From Pseudomonas sp. IB20 (lineage in GTDB: Bacteria > Pseudomonadota > Gammaproteobacteria > Pseudomonadales > Pseudomonadaceae), in the NCBI RefSeq assembly GCF_009707325.1, contig NZ_CP046103.1:3147610-3211609 (forward strand): DNA of 64,000 nucleotides. The letters run 5' to 3'. Of the stretch, positions 1 to 9,592 are shown piece after piece (position 1 is the stretch's first letter; every line of letters begins with the position of its first letter). The notes below the pieces were generated by a model. The model was not told where the DNA came from and did not search any database. It saw nothing but the letters and a program-made list of their open reading frames with translations. The position numbers were made by a program, and so were the translations under genes.

Positions 1-3000
1 GGCTGGTCCAGCGGCCCTGCAAACAACAGCCGAGCGCGCCGCACGTTGAGCCGCTGCCCATAAGCGCGGTAACGACCGTCGTTGAGCCACAGCTCGCCAC
101 GGGTGTCCATGTTGTCGCCGATATGCACCTGGCCCTGCACCTTGGCGGTGAGGCCGAAGCCGGCGAAGTTGAGCTGGTCCTCGCCCACCACCACGTCGAT
201 GTCCATGGCCATTGCCATCGGCGGCTTGCCCTCTTCGGTCTGGCTGCCGACGATCAGCGTGTCATCCGACACCTTGACCGTCGACGGTGGCAGTTCACGC
301 ACAGTGATATCGCCACGCGGGATGTGCACCTTGCCGGCAATCGCCAACTTGTCGTTTTTAAGGCTGATTTTCAGGTCCGGCGCCACTTCCAGCGCCGCAT
401 AAGGCTCCACTGTAACCGGCAGTTTCGAGCCTTGCAGGCTAAGGTCCACCACCAGGGCCTGGCCCCAGTCGATCTGCCCCTTGAGGCTGCCCTGCCCGGC
501 CTTGCCGCTGTGCCAAGCACCGTTCAACTGCACGCTTTCGCCGGCAATCAACGCCTGCACGTTCAAGCCTTCAAGGCTGATCGGCAACTCAGGCCCGGAG
601 ACCTCGCCGCCCACCAGGTTCACGCTGCCGTTGACCTGCGGCGCCAGCAACCCACCGGAGATGCGGCCGTTGCCGTTGAGCTTGCCGTTGAGTTTTTCCA
701 CCATCGGCACAAACGGCCGCGCCACGGCGAGGTCCAGGCCGTTGAGGCTGAAAGTCCCGGTGATCGGCTTGTTCTTCGGCAACGGGTTGATCTGTGCATG
801 CAACAGCAACTCGCCAAGCTTGCCGCCGCGGAAATTCAGCTGGGTGTCGATGCGCTGGGGATTAAGGGTGGTTTCCAGTTTCAGAGTGTCATAGGGGAAG
901 TCCAGCCACTGGTCCTTGTCCTTGACGCGCAAGGTGCCACCGCCGGCATCCACCGCGATCACACCTTTAGGGCCGCTGGCGGGCAGGTCCAGTTGAACAT
1001 CGGCATTGAGCTTACCCTGCCAGGCAAAATCTTTAGGCAAAAAGGCCGCCAGACTGTCGATGGGGAATTGCTTGAGGTGGTAGCGCAGCTTCGGCTCCGG
1101 CATCAGGCGTTGGTCTTCACCGCACAGGCTTGCAGGGCCGGACACCCAGCAGTGGGCGGAAAAGGTCAGCTTGCCGTCGGCCAAACGCTCGATTTTTGCC
1201 GGGGCTTGCAGCTTCCAGTCCTGGCCGCCGGCTTGTACATCACCGCTGGCCAGGCGCCCGCGCCAGTTGCCTTTGTCGAGGTTACCGTCCAAGGCCAGGG
1301 CCAGTTTGACCAAGGGGCCAGCCAGGTCCAGCTGGACTTTCTGGCTCTTGATATCGCCTTGGGCGCTGGCGGTCAGGGTGCCAACCTGGGTCTCACCGGC
1401 TTGGATGCCGCTGCCCTTGAGGTCGATCTTCGCGCGCTGGGCGTTGTCGAGCGTGGCGCCGAGGTTGAGGCTTTGCAGATGGTTATCGGCGAACGCCAGT
1501 TGCTGGCCCTTGAGGTCGAGCTTACCCTGTGGCGCCTTCAATGTGCCGGCGACATCCACACGCCCATTGATTTGCCCACGTAACTGCGGCCACAGCTGGG
1601 CTAGGCGCGCCAGCTTGATGTCGATCTGCCCGGCCAGGCGCTGTTGCAGGCTGCCACTGCCGTTGATGCGGTTATCACCTAGGCGGATATCCAGGTTGGC
1701 CAGCGTCCATTGCTCACCCGCGCCTTCGGCCTTGGCCGCCAGCACGGCGGTTTGGCCGCGCAAACGGCCCTTGAGATCGAGGTCGGCATTGAGCTTGAGC
1801 TGTTCATTTTTGAACTCGCCTTTGCTGCGTAGGGGACCAGCCAAGGTGCCAGGCAACTCAGCGACCCAGTACGCCGGGTTCAACGCCGACAGATCCAGCG
1901 CGGTGTCCCAGGCAATGCCGTCGGCAAATTGCAGGTTCAGGTGGCCTTCGGCCTTGCCCTGGCCCGCCGTCAATTTAAGCTCAGGCAGGAAGACTTGCTT
2001 GAGGTCGCCACTGAACGGCGTGACCACATTGAACTTGCCGGCCGGGCCGTCGAGGTCGGCCTTGAGGTTGCCCAGGTAGTTGCCGTCTTTGTAGAAGACT
2101 TCACCATTAAAGGTGCGCAATGCCACCTGCGGCTCGTCGATCAGTGGGTAGAGGCGGTGCCAGGGGAAATCCAGCCAGTCGATCTTGGCGTCGGCACTGA
2201 AGCCTTGTTGCCAGTCCAGATTGGCGCTGAGCTTGAGGCTTTGTTTGTCGCCGGCCGTCAAATCCAGGCCAGCGATCTGCGCACCTTTGGCGTCGACCTT
2301 GCCTTGCAGCAGCAAGTCCACCGGACCTTTTTGCGCAGGTAGCACGGCCTTGCCCAGTAGTTGATAGCCGTTGCTCAGGTCGCCCTTGGCGGTGAGGTCC
2401 AGTTGATTGAGTTGCAGGGTATCGGGCAAATCGGCGCTGGGTTTGAAGCCGTCGGCGGTGATGCGTAATTGGGCAGGCAGGTTCTCCACCAGCGGTTGCA
2501 GCTCGCCGCTGAGTTTGGCGGGCAGGTAGCCGCTGCTGTCGGCATCCAGCGTGAGGGTCTTGAGCAAGTCGCCGTCGACCTTGAGCGCAACCTTCCACGG
2601 CGCGCTGCCGGGCGCATACGGCAGGCTCAGGTTGCCGGTGGCACTCAACGGCCAGTTGCCAGTAGGCTGCAGCAAGCCGGCCAGGTCCAGCACCAGATCA
2701 TCACGCTGCAAATGCACCGAGTCGATCTGCATGCCCGCCGCCGTCCAATGCGCCGCCAGTTGCAAGCCCTTGAGTTCTTCGCTGCCGTTAAACAGCAGGC
2801 TACCGACGCGAACGTCGCCCAATTGGATGGCAACCGGCAACTTCAAATCCGGCAAGGAGATGGGGCCGCTGCTCGGCTCATTGCTCGGCGGGAATTGCAG
2901 GCTGACCTGCTCCACATCCAGCTGATTGATGCACAACGTCATGCGCAGCAAGCAGCCCGGTGACCAATCAAACTTCGGTGCATTGAGCTCGACCCGACTG

Positions 3001-3197
3001 GTGTCTTGCTGCCACAGGAGATGGTCGGCGCTCCACTGACCGCCCAGGTGCCCCTGGAAATTCTCAACGCTCAAACCCGGCACCTGGCCCAAGGCCCAGC
3101 GGCTGCCTGCTTGAGTGCCAAGCACGGTCCACAGCGCCAACAACACCAAGGCAAGGACCGCCACAATGGCCAGCCCCGCTATTTTCAAACCACGCAT
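1..3197 (-). CDS. tamB: Translocation and assembly module subunit TamB (C-terminus outside window)
   Basis: Inner-membrane-anchored, periplasm-spanning protein that works with TamA in outer-membrane protein insertion and probably phospholipid transport. The reading frame opens at 3197 with ATG (MRGLKIAGLAIVAVLALVLL), a signal-anchor helix of about 20 hydrophobic residues. It then runs without a stop to the window edge, giving about 1065 residues of repetitive amphipathic beta-strand sequence rich in patterns such as LxLxGxL and DLKG, typical of the AsmA/TamB beta-helix. The C-terminal DUF490/TamB domain is only partly present. The start overlaps the tamA stop by one base (TGATG), so the two genes are translationally coupled. 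Long open frames on the opposite strand are a by-product of high GC. Confidence 0.93.
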   Translation of the reverse strand, partial: MRGLKIAGLAIVAVLALVLLALWTVLGTQAGSRWALGQVPGLSVENFQGHLGGQWSADHLLWQQDTSRVELNAPKFDWSPGCLLRMTLCINQLDVEQVSLQFPPSNEPSSGPISLPDLKLPVAIQLGDVRVGSLLFNGSEELKGLQLAAHWTAAGMQIDSVHLQRDDLVLDLAGLLQPTGNWPLSATGNLSLPYAPGSAPWKVALKVDGDLLKTLTLDADSSGYLPAKLSGELQPLVENLPAQLRITADGFKPSADLPDTLQLNQLDLTAKGDLSNGYQLLGKAVLPAQKGPVDLLLQGKVDAKGAQIAGLDLTAGDKQSLKLSANLDWQQGFSADAKIDWLDFPWHRLYPLIDEPQVALRTFNGEVFYKDGNYLGNLKADLDGPAGKFNVVTPFSGDLKQVFLPELKLTAGQGKAEGHLNLQFADGIAWDTALDLSALNPAYWVAELPGTLAGPLRSKGEFKNEQLKLNADLDLKGRLRGQTAVLAAKAEGAGEQWTLANLDIRLGDNRINGSGSLQQRLAGQIDIKLARLAQLWPQLRGQINGRVDVAGTLKAPQGKLDLKGQQLAFADNHLQSLNLGATLDNAQRAKIDLKGSGIQAGETQVGTLTASAQGDIKSQKVQLDLAGPLVKLALALDGNLDKGNWRGRLASGDVQAGGQDWKLQAPAKIERLADGKLTFSAHCWVSGPASLCGEDQRLMPEPKLRYHLKQFPIDSLAAFLPKDFAWQGKLNADVQLDLPASGPKGVIAVDAGGGTLRVKDKDQWLDFPYDTLKLETTLNPQRIDTQLNFRGGKLGELLLHAQINPLPKNKPITGTFSLNGLDLAVARPFVPMVEKLNGKLNGNGRISGGLLAPQVNGSVNLVGGEVSGPELPISLEGLNVQALIAGESVQLNGAWHSGKAGQGSLKGQIDWGQALVVDLSLQGSKLPVTVEPYAALEVAPDLKISLKNDKLAIAGKVHIPRGDITVRELPPSTVKVSDDTLIVGSQTEEGKPPMAMAMDIDVVVGEDQLNFAGFGLTAKVQGQVHIGDNMDTRGELWLNDGRYRAYGQRLNVRRARLLFAGPLDQ

Positions 3198-4924
3198 CAC
3201 AGCTCAGGCCCCATGGAAAAGTGCAAACGAATGCCGCCCGGATCTTCGAGGGCATGGGCCAGGTCGAGGCGAATCGGCCCGACCGGCGACACCCAGCGCA
3301 CACCCACGCCCACACCGGTTTTCAAGCTGGGCATTTCCAGGGTGTTGAAGGAATTGCCTTGGTCGATAAAGGTCGCGATCCGCCATTTTTCGGCGATGGA
3401 ATATTGATACTCGGCGCTCAGGGCCATCATGTAGCGACCACCGATGCGGTCACCACGGTCGTTCTCGGGCGACAGCGTCTGGTATTCGTAACCGCGTACG
3501 CTTTGGTCACCACCGGCGAAGAAGCGCAGCGAGGGTGGCACGGACCTGTAGCCGTTGGTGGCACTGCCGCCGAACTGCGCACGGCCCAGGAAGCGGTGGT
3601 TATCCCACAGGGTGGTCAAGCCTTTGATCGTCGCTGTGCCGTACAGCAGGTTGGTGTCGGAACCCAGGCCTTCTTTGGCAACTTTGGTATCGAACATCAA
3701 ACGATAGCCATGGTGAGGGTCGATACGGTTGTCGCTGCGCAGGTAGGAATAGTTGATCCCAGGCATCACCAGATTACTGAGGCCCGAGTCATTACCCAGG
3801 CGGTATTCTTCGCGCTGGTACTTGAGCGAGATGACGCGTGTCCAGCCGCTGGGCAATTTGCTGTGCCATTCAGGCCCCAGGGTGAGCAGCTTGCTCAGGG
3901 TGTCGGTATTGGCGATTTCTTCATTCTGGTAACCACCGGCAAAGCGCAGTTTGTCGGTCAGCGGCGGGTCCAACGGAATGTCGTACCACAGGCCGACGTT
4001 TTGCCGTGGCGCCGACAATTCGGCTTCCCAGCCATAGCTGTGGCCCTGGGGGTTGACCCAGTGGCGGGTCCAGTTGGCTTTGCCACGCGGGCCGACGTCG
4101 GTGGAGTAACCGAGGCCCAGGCCCATGGTGCGTGGTTTGCGGGTTTCCAGTTGCACCGCCACCGGAATCACATCATTGGCCGAGGCGGCGGGCGTGGCGT
4201 CCACGCGCACAGCCTCGAAGAAGCCGCTCGATTGCAGGTTCTGGTTGAGTTCGGCGATGAGTTCGGAATCGTAAGGCGCGCCGTTTTTGAACGGCACCAT
4301 GCGCTGCAGCAGGTCTTCATCAAAGGGCGTGTCGCCGGCGAAGCTGACCTTGCCCATGGTGTAACGCGCGCCGCTGTCGTAGATGAGTTCGATATCGGCG
4401 ACGCCCGCCTGGGGATCGACCAAAAGTTTCTGACTGGTAAAGCGCCCACTGAAAAAGCCGTAGCGTGAGGCCTGGTTCTGGATCAGACGCTTGGCGTCTT
4501 CGTAATTGCCGTGGTTGAGCACGGCGCCGGATTTGAGTTCGCTGCTTTCAGGCACGCGAAAGGCCTTGAGGCTCGCGGCCTGGCCGTCAACCCGAATGGT
4601 CACGTTGCGCAAATGAATCGGCTCGCCGGGGTCGATGGTGAGGATCAGGCGCGGGTTCTTGCCGCCTTTCACATCACTGGCGATCTGTGGCTGATAGAAG
4701 CCCAGCGCCTGGGCCGCCTTGCGCGCCTGTTCTTCAGCGCCACGGCTGAAGCGCTGCAAGGCTTCTTCGTCACGATCGCCGACCCCGCCGATATAGCCTT
4801 CAATGTTGGCTTTCAACGCGTCGTTTGAGGGTTTGACCCGCACGTCCAATTCGCTTTGCGCCAAGGCGCCGCAGCTTGTGAACAGCAGAATCAAGCCGCT
4901 GGTAAATCTTCCTGGAAACTTCAT
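3197..4924 (-). CDS. tamA: Outer-membrane autotransporter assembly factor TamA
   Basis: BamA-family (Omp85) outer-membrane protein, 575 residues, the normal size for TamA. A signal peptide covers about residues 1-22 (ends GALAQ). Three POTRA-like modules follow to about residue 260, then a 16-stranded barrel. The barrel carries the conserved lid-lock loop motif VRGYEYQTLSP near residue 475 and ends with alternating strand residues. It is followed directly by tamB (one-base overlap), which defines the TAM operon. The upstream gap to the acetyltransferase gene is short, about 65 bases. Confidence 0.95.
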   Translation of the reverse strand: MKFPGRFTSGLILLFTSCGALAQSELDVRVKPSNDALKANIEGYIGGVGDRDEEALQRFSRGAEEQARKAAQALGFYQPQIASDVKGGKNPRLILTIDPGEPIHLRNVTIRVDGQAASLKAFRVPESSELKSGAVLNHGNYEDAKRLIQNQASRYGFFSGRFTSQKLLVDPQAGVADIELIYDSGARYTMGKVSFAGDTPFDEDLLQRMVPFKNGAPYDSELIAELNQNLQSSGFFEAVRVDATPAASANDVIPVAVQLETRKPRTMGLGLGYSTDVGPRGKANWTRHWVNPQGHSYGWEAELSAPRQNVGLWYDIPLDPPLTDKLRFAGGYQNEEIANTDTLSKLLTLGPEWHSKLPSGWTRVISLKYQREEYRLGNDSGLSNLVMPGINYSYLRSDNRIDPHHGYRLMFDTKVAKEGLGSDTNLLYGTATIKGLTTLWDNHRFLGRAQFGGSATNGYRSVPPSLRFFAGGDQSVRGYEYQTLSPENDRGDRIGGRYMMALSAEYQYSIAEKWRIATFIDQGNSFNTLEMPSLKTGVGVGVRWVSPVGPIRLDLAHALEDPGGIRLHFSMGPEL

Positions 4925-4988
4925 AGGCGCGGATGCTACACGAGCTAGGGAGACTCTTTGAACCCGGATTTATCTGAATAATTCTGTC

Positions 4989-5639
4989 TTAAGCTGTTGC
5001 AGCCTGTAACGCCTGGGGATTTGGGTGAAAAAACACATGTTCCAGGACGGGTCCTACGGCCACTTCACCGATTTCCTCATAGCCCTGGCGCTTATAGAAA
5101 TCCAGGTAACGTGAGTTACCGGTATCGAGTACCACGCCGTTTGAATGCGGGTCTTCGGCGCACCAATTGTGCACGGCCTGCAACAGTTGCTCGCCGTAGT
5201 GTTTGCCCTGGAACTGCGGGTGAATGCCCAGTAGCGGCAACACATGCACCGACTCGCTCGGCAGGCACGCCAGCACTGCGTGATGGTAATCCAGGTAACG
5301 CCGCGTGCCGCGCACGCCGGTGCTCAGCCACATGCGCAATTGCCAGGCCCAGCTCTCGGTAATGCCCAGGCGCCGCTGCGGTGGCGCGATCAGGGCGATG
5401 CCGATCAGCCGGTCGGTGACGAACAGGCCGATGGCGGGAAGCTTTTGGAAAAAATGCTGCTTGACCAGTTCACGCACGGTGGCGCGAACCCGCTGTTCAT
5501 AGCCTGCGCGTTCAGCTTCGAAGATGTAGGCCCATGTCGGCTCATGCCGATAGGCCTGGTAGAGCATGGAGCGCGCCTCGCGGGAATAGCCGCTGTTGAG
5601 CAGGCGAATCTCGGCAATGGCAGTCGAAGTGTCAGGCAT
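4989..5639 (-). CDS. GNAT-family N-acetyltransferase
   Basis: A protein of 216 residues with a C-terminal GNAT fold. The acetyl-CoA-binding segment reads [10 protein letters not shown] after the strand LLGIHPQF, and the typical last motif is [14 protein letters not shown]. The substrate cannot be told from sequence. I chose the ATG at 5639 (MPDTST) over the GTG eight codons upstream, because an AGGGAG ribosome-binding site lies nine bases before it. The gene lies upstream of tamAB on the same strand but is not obviously co-functional. The N-terminal 40 residues are not conserved GNAT sequence. Confidence 0.85.
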   Translation of the reverse strand: MPDTSTAIAEIRLLNSGYSREARSMLYQAYRHEPTWAYIFEAERAGYEQRVRATVRELVKQHFFQKLPAIGLFVTDRLIGIALIAPPQRRLGITESWAWQLRMWLSTGVRGTRRYLDYHHAVLACLPSESVHVLPLLGIHPQFQGKHYGEQLLQAVHNWCAEDPHSNGVVLDTGNSRYLDFYKRQGYEEIGEVAVGPVLEHVFFHPNPQALQAATA

Positions 5640-5809
5640 ACAGTGAATCTCCCTGGGCACCATTCAAAAAAGATGGCGTTCTTATGGGTACGAACCTACG
5701 CAGCACCAGTCGTTCCCAGACAGTAGCAGTGCATGCGCCCTACCGCCACGCTGGCTCCCGCCTGACTTGTCGGCTAGCATCGCCCTTTTGCCAGACTGGA
5801 CTGCCGACC

Positions 5810-6622
5810 ATGAAAATCGTCTCCTTCAATATCAACGGGCTGCGCGCCCGCCCCCATCAGCTGGCGGCGCTGATTGAAAAGCATCAACCCGACGTGATCG
5901 GCTTGCAGGAAACCAAGGTTCACGATGACCAGTTCCCGCTCGCCGAAGTGCAGGCTTTGGGCTATCACGTGTACTACCACGGGCAAAAAGGCCATTACGG
6001 CGTGGCCCTGCTTTCGCGCAAGCCGGCATTGAGCCTGCACAAAGGTTTTGCCACCGACGAAGAAGACGCTCAGCGCCGCTTTATCTGGGGCACCTTCGCC
6101 GATGAAAACGGCAACCCCGTGACCATCATGAACGGCTACTTCCCCCAGGGCGAAAGCCGCGACCACCCGACCAAGTTCCCGGCCAAGCAACGCTTCTACG
6201 AAGATTTGCAGCACCTGCTGGAAAGCCAGTTCAGCAATGACCAGCCATTGGTGGTGATGGGTGACATCAACATCTCCCCGCAAGATTGCGACATCGGCAT
6301 CGGCGCCGACAACGCCAAGCGCTGGCTGAAAACCGGTAAGTGCAGCTTTTTGCCCGAGGAGCGCGAGTGGATGGCGCGCCTGAAAAACTGGGGCCTGGTG
6401 GACAGCTTCCGCCACCTCAACCCGGACGTGACTGACCGTTTCAGCTGGTTCGACTACCGCAGCCGGGGGTTTGAGGATGAGCCCAAGCGTGGGCTGCGCA
6501 TTGACGTGATCATGGCGTCCAACGGCTTGCTGCCGCGGGTCAAGGATGCGGGCGTGGATTACGACTTGCGCGGTTTGGAAAAGCCGTCGGACCATGCGCC
6601 GATCTGGCTGGAATTGAGCTGA
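5810..6622 (+). CDS. xthA: Exodeoxyribonuclease III
   Basis: Mg-dependent AP endonuclease and 3'-5' exonuclease of base-excision repair, 270 residues, matching the family length. Visible motifs are [14 protein letters not shown] at the N-terminus, GLQETKV (metal-binding Glu), the [12 protein letters not shown] loop (catalytic Asp and Asn) and the terminal [10 protein letters not shown] (catalytic Asp-His). The frame stays open upstream, but the conserved MKIVSFN start at 5810 is clearly the true one. It is divergent from the acetyltransferase gene. A GTGGGAGC palindrome just downstream may end the transcript. Confidence 0.97.
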   Translation: MKIVSFNINGLRARPHQLAALIEKHQPDVIGLQETKVHDDQFPLAEVQALGYHVYYHGQKGHYGVALLSRKPALSLHKGFATDEEDAQRRFIWGTFADENGNPVTIMNGYFPQGESRDHPTKFPAKQRFYEDLQHLLESQFSNDQPLVVMGDINISPQDCDIGIGADNAKRWLKTGKCSFLPEEREWMARLKNWGLVDSFRHLNPDVTDRFSWFDYRSRGFEDEPKRGLRIDVIMASNGLLPRVKDAGVDYDLRGLEKPSDHAPIWLELS

Positions 6623-6633
6623 CTCGACTCAAT

Positions 6634-6651
6634 GTGGGAGCCAGCTCCCAC
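6634..6651. repeat. REP-type palindrome
   Basis: GTGGGAGC-CA-GCTCCCAC is a perfect 8-bp inverted repeat 12 bases after xthA. It matches the core of the Pseudomonas REP family seen again at 8.1 and 57.9 kb, but is reduced to a single short palindrome. It could also act as an RNA hairpin at the xthA 3' end. Confidence 0.75.
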
Positions 6652-6738
6652 CTTTGGGTTTGTTGTGCGCCAGTCACAATATTGAAATCCAATTGACTTA
6701 ATCTCCCGGCACCCCCTTTGGCTTAAGAAGGTGCCGGC

Positions 6739-8067
6739 ATGATGCTGCGCGTTCTGCTCCTGTTGATCCTGCCCCTGTGCGCAGTGGCTGCTCCCCTGCC
6801 CGTTCCCGACCAAGGCCCTGCTCTACGCATTCAGGGCTCCAACACCATTGGCGCAGCGCTCGGGCCCGCATTGGTCAAAGGCCTGATGGAACACCAGGGC
6901 CTGCAGGCAGTGCACAGCGAGCCTGGCGAAGGCGCCAATGAACAGCGGGTGATCGGCAAGACGCGCCAGGGCAAATCGGTGATTGTTGAGGTGGCCGCCC
7001 ACGGCTCCAGCACCGGGTTTAGCGCGCTGAAAAAAGCCAGTGCCGACCTCGCCGCGTCTTCGCGCCCGATCAAGGACAACGAACTCGTAGACCTTGAACC
7101 CCTCGGCGACCTGAAAAGCCCAGAGGCCGAACAGGTGATCGCCATCGACGGCCTGGCCATCATCCTCCACCCGCGCAACCCGCTGGACACGCTGAACACC
7201 GAACAGCTGGCGCAGATCTTCAACGGTGAGATCAGCACCTGGGAGGCGCTCGGCGGGAGCGGCGGCGCCATTCATTTATATGCGCGCGATGATCAATCCG
7301 GCACCTACGACACCTTCAAGGAACTGGTGCTGCGCCTGCGCGGCAAGCCCCTGGCCGGGTCGGCCAAACGTTTCGAGTCCAGCGAAGCCTTGTCCGATGC
7401 CGTGAGCCATGACCCTCAAGGCATTGGGTTTATCGGCCTGCCATCGGTGCGCGAGGCCAAGGCGGTAGCCATTGTCGATGGCGACTCTCAGCCCATGTTG
7501 CCCGTGACCCGCCTGATTGCTACCGAAGATTACCCGCTGTCACGCCGGCTGTACTTTTACCTGCCGCCGTCGGGGCGTAATCCTTGGGCCAAGGCACTCG
7601 TGGACTTCACCCAAAGCAGTAAGGGCCAGGCGATTGTGGCAGCCAATGGCTTTATTGCGCAGCAAGTGCAGGCGATCAGCGTGGCGTCGCGCCCCTCAAT
7701 GCCCGAGGATTATCAAGCCATCGCCCGTGACGCCCAGCGTTTGACCGTGAACTTTCGTTTCGAGGAAGGCAGTGCAAGCCTGGACAACAAGGCGCGCCAG
7801 GATTTGCAGCGGGTGGTGGCGTATATCAACAGCCACGGCAAGCTCGACAAGCAGGTCACGCTGGTGGGGTTTGGCGATGCCAAGAGTGATCCGCAGCGCG
7901 CGGCGCTGTTGTCGAAGTTGCGGGCGATGGCGGTGCGGCGTGAACTGGTCAAGAGCGGTGTGGTGCTGCGTGATATACGCGGGTTGGGTGCGCAGATGCC
8001 GGTGGCGGCGAATACGGCGGATGAGGGGCGGATCAAGAATCGACGGGTGGAGGTTTGGGTGTACTGA
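6739..8067 (+). CDS. Phosphate-type substrate-binding protein fused to an OmpA C-terminal domain
   Basis: A protein of 442 residues. A cleavable signal peptide ends near residue 17 (CAVAAPLP). A PstS-like PBP2 domain follows (about 25-310), with the hallmark IQGSNTIG loop and the DDQSGTYDTF ligand-binding segment. The last 110 residues are an OmpA/Pal-type peptidoglycan-binding domain, from LTVNFRFEEGSASL to the NRRVEVWV signature. An AAGAAGG ribosome-binding site precedes the ATG. The protein is probably periplasmic and cell-wall attached, binding an oxyanion such as phosphate. No ABC permease or ATPase genes lie nearby, so a sensing or scavenging role is inferred rather than direct transport. 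Confidence 0.85.
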   Translation: MMLRVLLLLILPLCAVAAPLPVPDQGPALRIQGSNTIGAALGPALVKGLMEHQGLQAVHSEPGEGANEQRVIGKTRQGKSVIVEVAAHGSSTGFSALKKASADLAASSRPIKDNELVDLEPLGDLKSPEAEQVIAIDGLAIILHPRNPLDTLNTEQLAQIFNGEISTWEALGGSGGAIHLYARDDQSGTYDTFKELVLRLRGKPLAGSAKRFESSEALSDAVSHDPQGIGFIGLPSVREAKAVAIVDGDSQPMLPVTRLIATEDYPLSRRLYFYLPPSGRNPWAKALVDFTQSSKGQAIVAANGFIAQQVQAISVASRPSMPEDYQAIARDAQRLTVNFRFEEGSASLDNKARQDLQRVVAYINSHGKLDKQVTLVGFGDAKSDPQRAALLSKLRAMAVRRELVKSGVVLRDIRGLGAQMPVAANTADEGRIKNRRVEVWVY

Positions 8068-8096
8068 CCCCTGGGTTGTGTGTTGTAAACACTGGC

Positions 8097-8186
8097 CTCA
8101 TCGCGGGCAAGCCCGGCTCCCACAGTTGACCGAGTTGTTCTGGAGAACACGGGCAACTGTGGGAGTCGGGCTTGCCCACGATGGGG
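8097..8186. repeat. Paired inverted REP elements (BIME-like)
   Basis: Two REP units face each other: CATCGCGGGCAAGCCCGGCTCCCACAG on the left and CTGTGGGAGTCGGGCTTGCCC on the right, separated by about 25 bases. The arms are mutual reverse complements with a few changes. The pair lies between two convergent genes, the usual position for Pseudomonas REP pairs. Confidence 0.88.
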
Positions 8187-8197
8187 ACAACTCGGTC

Positions 8198-9427
8198 TTA
8201 CTGCCCGCCGCGCATCAGTTCTTTAGGCACATACTTGCCAATCTCAAACTTGCCAATCGCCGCACGGTGCACTTCATCCGGGCCGTCGGCCAGGCGCAAG
8301 GTGCGTTGCATGGCATACATGTAGGCCAGCGGAAAATCGTTGGAAACCCCAGCGCCGCCATGAATCTGGATCGCGCGGTCGATCACTTTCAACGCCACGT
8401 TCGGCGCCACCACCTTGATCTGGGCGATTTCGCTTTTCGCGACTTTGTTACCGACGGTGTCCATCATGTACGCCGCCTTCAACGTCAGCAGGCGCGCCAT
8501 GTCGATTTCCATCCGTGAGTCGGCGATCTTGTCGATATTGCCGCCCAGGCGCGCCAATGGTTGGCCGAACGCGGTACGGCTGACGGAGCGTTTGCACATC
8601 AATTCCAGCGCACGCTCGGCCATGCCGACGGAGCGCATGCAGTGGTGGATACGGCCAGGGCCAAGGCGGCCCTGGGCAATTTCAAAGCCGCGACCTTCAC
8701 CGAGCAAGACGTTTTCGTAGGGCACGCGCACATTGTCGAACAGCACTTCGGCGTGGCCGTGGGGTGCGTCGTCGTAGCCGAATACCGGCAGTGGGCGGAC
8801 GATTTTCACGCCTGGGGCATCCACCGGCACCAGAATCATCGAGTGCTGCTGGTGACGTGGCGCATCCGGGTTGCTCAGGCCCATGAAGATCAAGATTTTG
8901 CAGCGCGGGTCGCAGGCGCCGGAGGTCCACCATTTTTTGCCGTTGATCACCCATTCGTCGCCCTGGCGCTCGGCGCGGGCGGCCATGTTGGTGGCGTCTG
9001 AGGACGCGACGTCTGGTTCGGTCATGGCGAACGCCGAGCGGATCTCGCCGCGCAGCAGCGGTTCCAGCCAACGTTGTTTCTGTTCGGCGTTGGCGTAGCG
9101 CACCAGCACTTCCATGTTGCCGGTGTCGGGTGCGGAGCAGTTGAACGGCTCCGGGCCCAACAAGGAGCGGCCCATGATTTCGGCCAGCGGCGCGTATTCA
9201 AGGTTGGTCAGGCCGGCGCCCAGTTCGGATTCGGGCAGGAACAGGTTCCACAGGCCTTCAGCTTTTGCCTTGGCTTTCAGCTCCTCCATGATGGCGGTGG
9301 GCTGCCAGCGGTCGCCTTCGCTGACCTGGCGTTCGAACACCGGCTCGGCCGGGTAAACGTACGTGTCCATGAACGCAGTGACACGTTCACGCAGTTCCTG
9401 AACCTTGGGCGAATAGGCGAAATCCAT
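8198..9427 (-). CDS. Acyl-CoA dehydrogenase (ACAD10/11-like)
   Basis: FAD-dependent acyl-CoA dehydrogenase of 409 residues, in the family range. The N-terminal helical domain is followed by the FAD/substrate segment [15 protein letters not shown], the beta-domain motif [13 protein letters not shown], and the C-terminal helical domain with [12 protein letters not shown] and [19 protein letters not shown]. The long [11 protein letters not shown] beta segment and [19 protein letters not shown] resemble ACAD10/11 rather than short-chain FadE proteins. The gene is divergent from a LysR regulator that probably controls it. The chain-length preference cannot be read from sequence. Confidence 0.9.
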   Translation of the reverse strand: MDFAYSPKVQELRERVTAFMDTYVYPAEPVFERQVSEGDRWQPTAIMEELKAKAKAEGLWNLFLPESELGAGLTNLEYAPLAEIMGRSLLGPEPFNCSAPDTGNMEVLVRYANAEQKQRWLEPLLRGEIRSAFAMTEPDVASSDATNMAARAERQGDEWVINGKKWWTSGACDPRCKILIFMGLSNPDAPRHQQHSMILVPVDAPGVKIVRPLPVFGYDDAPHGHAEVLFDNVRVPYENVLLGEGRGFEIAQGRLGPGRIHHCMRSVGMAERALELMCKRSVSRTAFGQPLARLGGNIDKIADSRMEIDMARLLTLKAAYMMDTVGNKVAKSEIAQIKVVAPNVALKVIDRAIQIHGGAGVSNDFPLAYMYAMQRTLRLADGPDEVHRAAIGKFEIGKYVPKELMRGGQ

Positions 9428-9530
9428 GAGCAGCTCCCTTCTCTGAGAGGTTGTTTAGGTCATGCAATCGATGCTAGAACAGCGCTGATAATTTACCTAG
9501 CCTATTCTCGGCGTGTATTAACATTCATCA

Positions 9531-9545
9531 CCGATATATGATCGG
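9531..9545. promoter_or_regulatory. Candidate LysR operator between the dehydrogenase and LysR genes
   Basis: CCGAT-ATATG-ATCGG is a 5-bp perfect inverted repeat with a 5-base centre, the size and shape of a LysR-type half-site pair. It lies 48 bases before the LysR gene in the divergent promoter region. The assignment is inferred from position and symmetry only. Confidence 0.4.
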
Positions 9546-9592
9546 CGCCTGAGCACTTAACAATCGCTACCTAACAATAAGAGCGCAACGAC

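Noticed and set aside
123..1583. Long plus-strand open frame opposite tamB
   Set aside because: It lies entirely opposite a convincing TamB frame. The product has no family features, no ribosome-binding site and the biased composition expected of an antisense frame in high-GC DNA.
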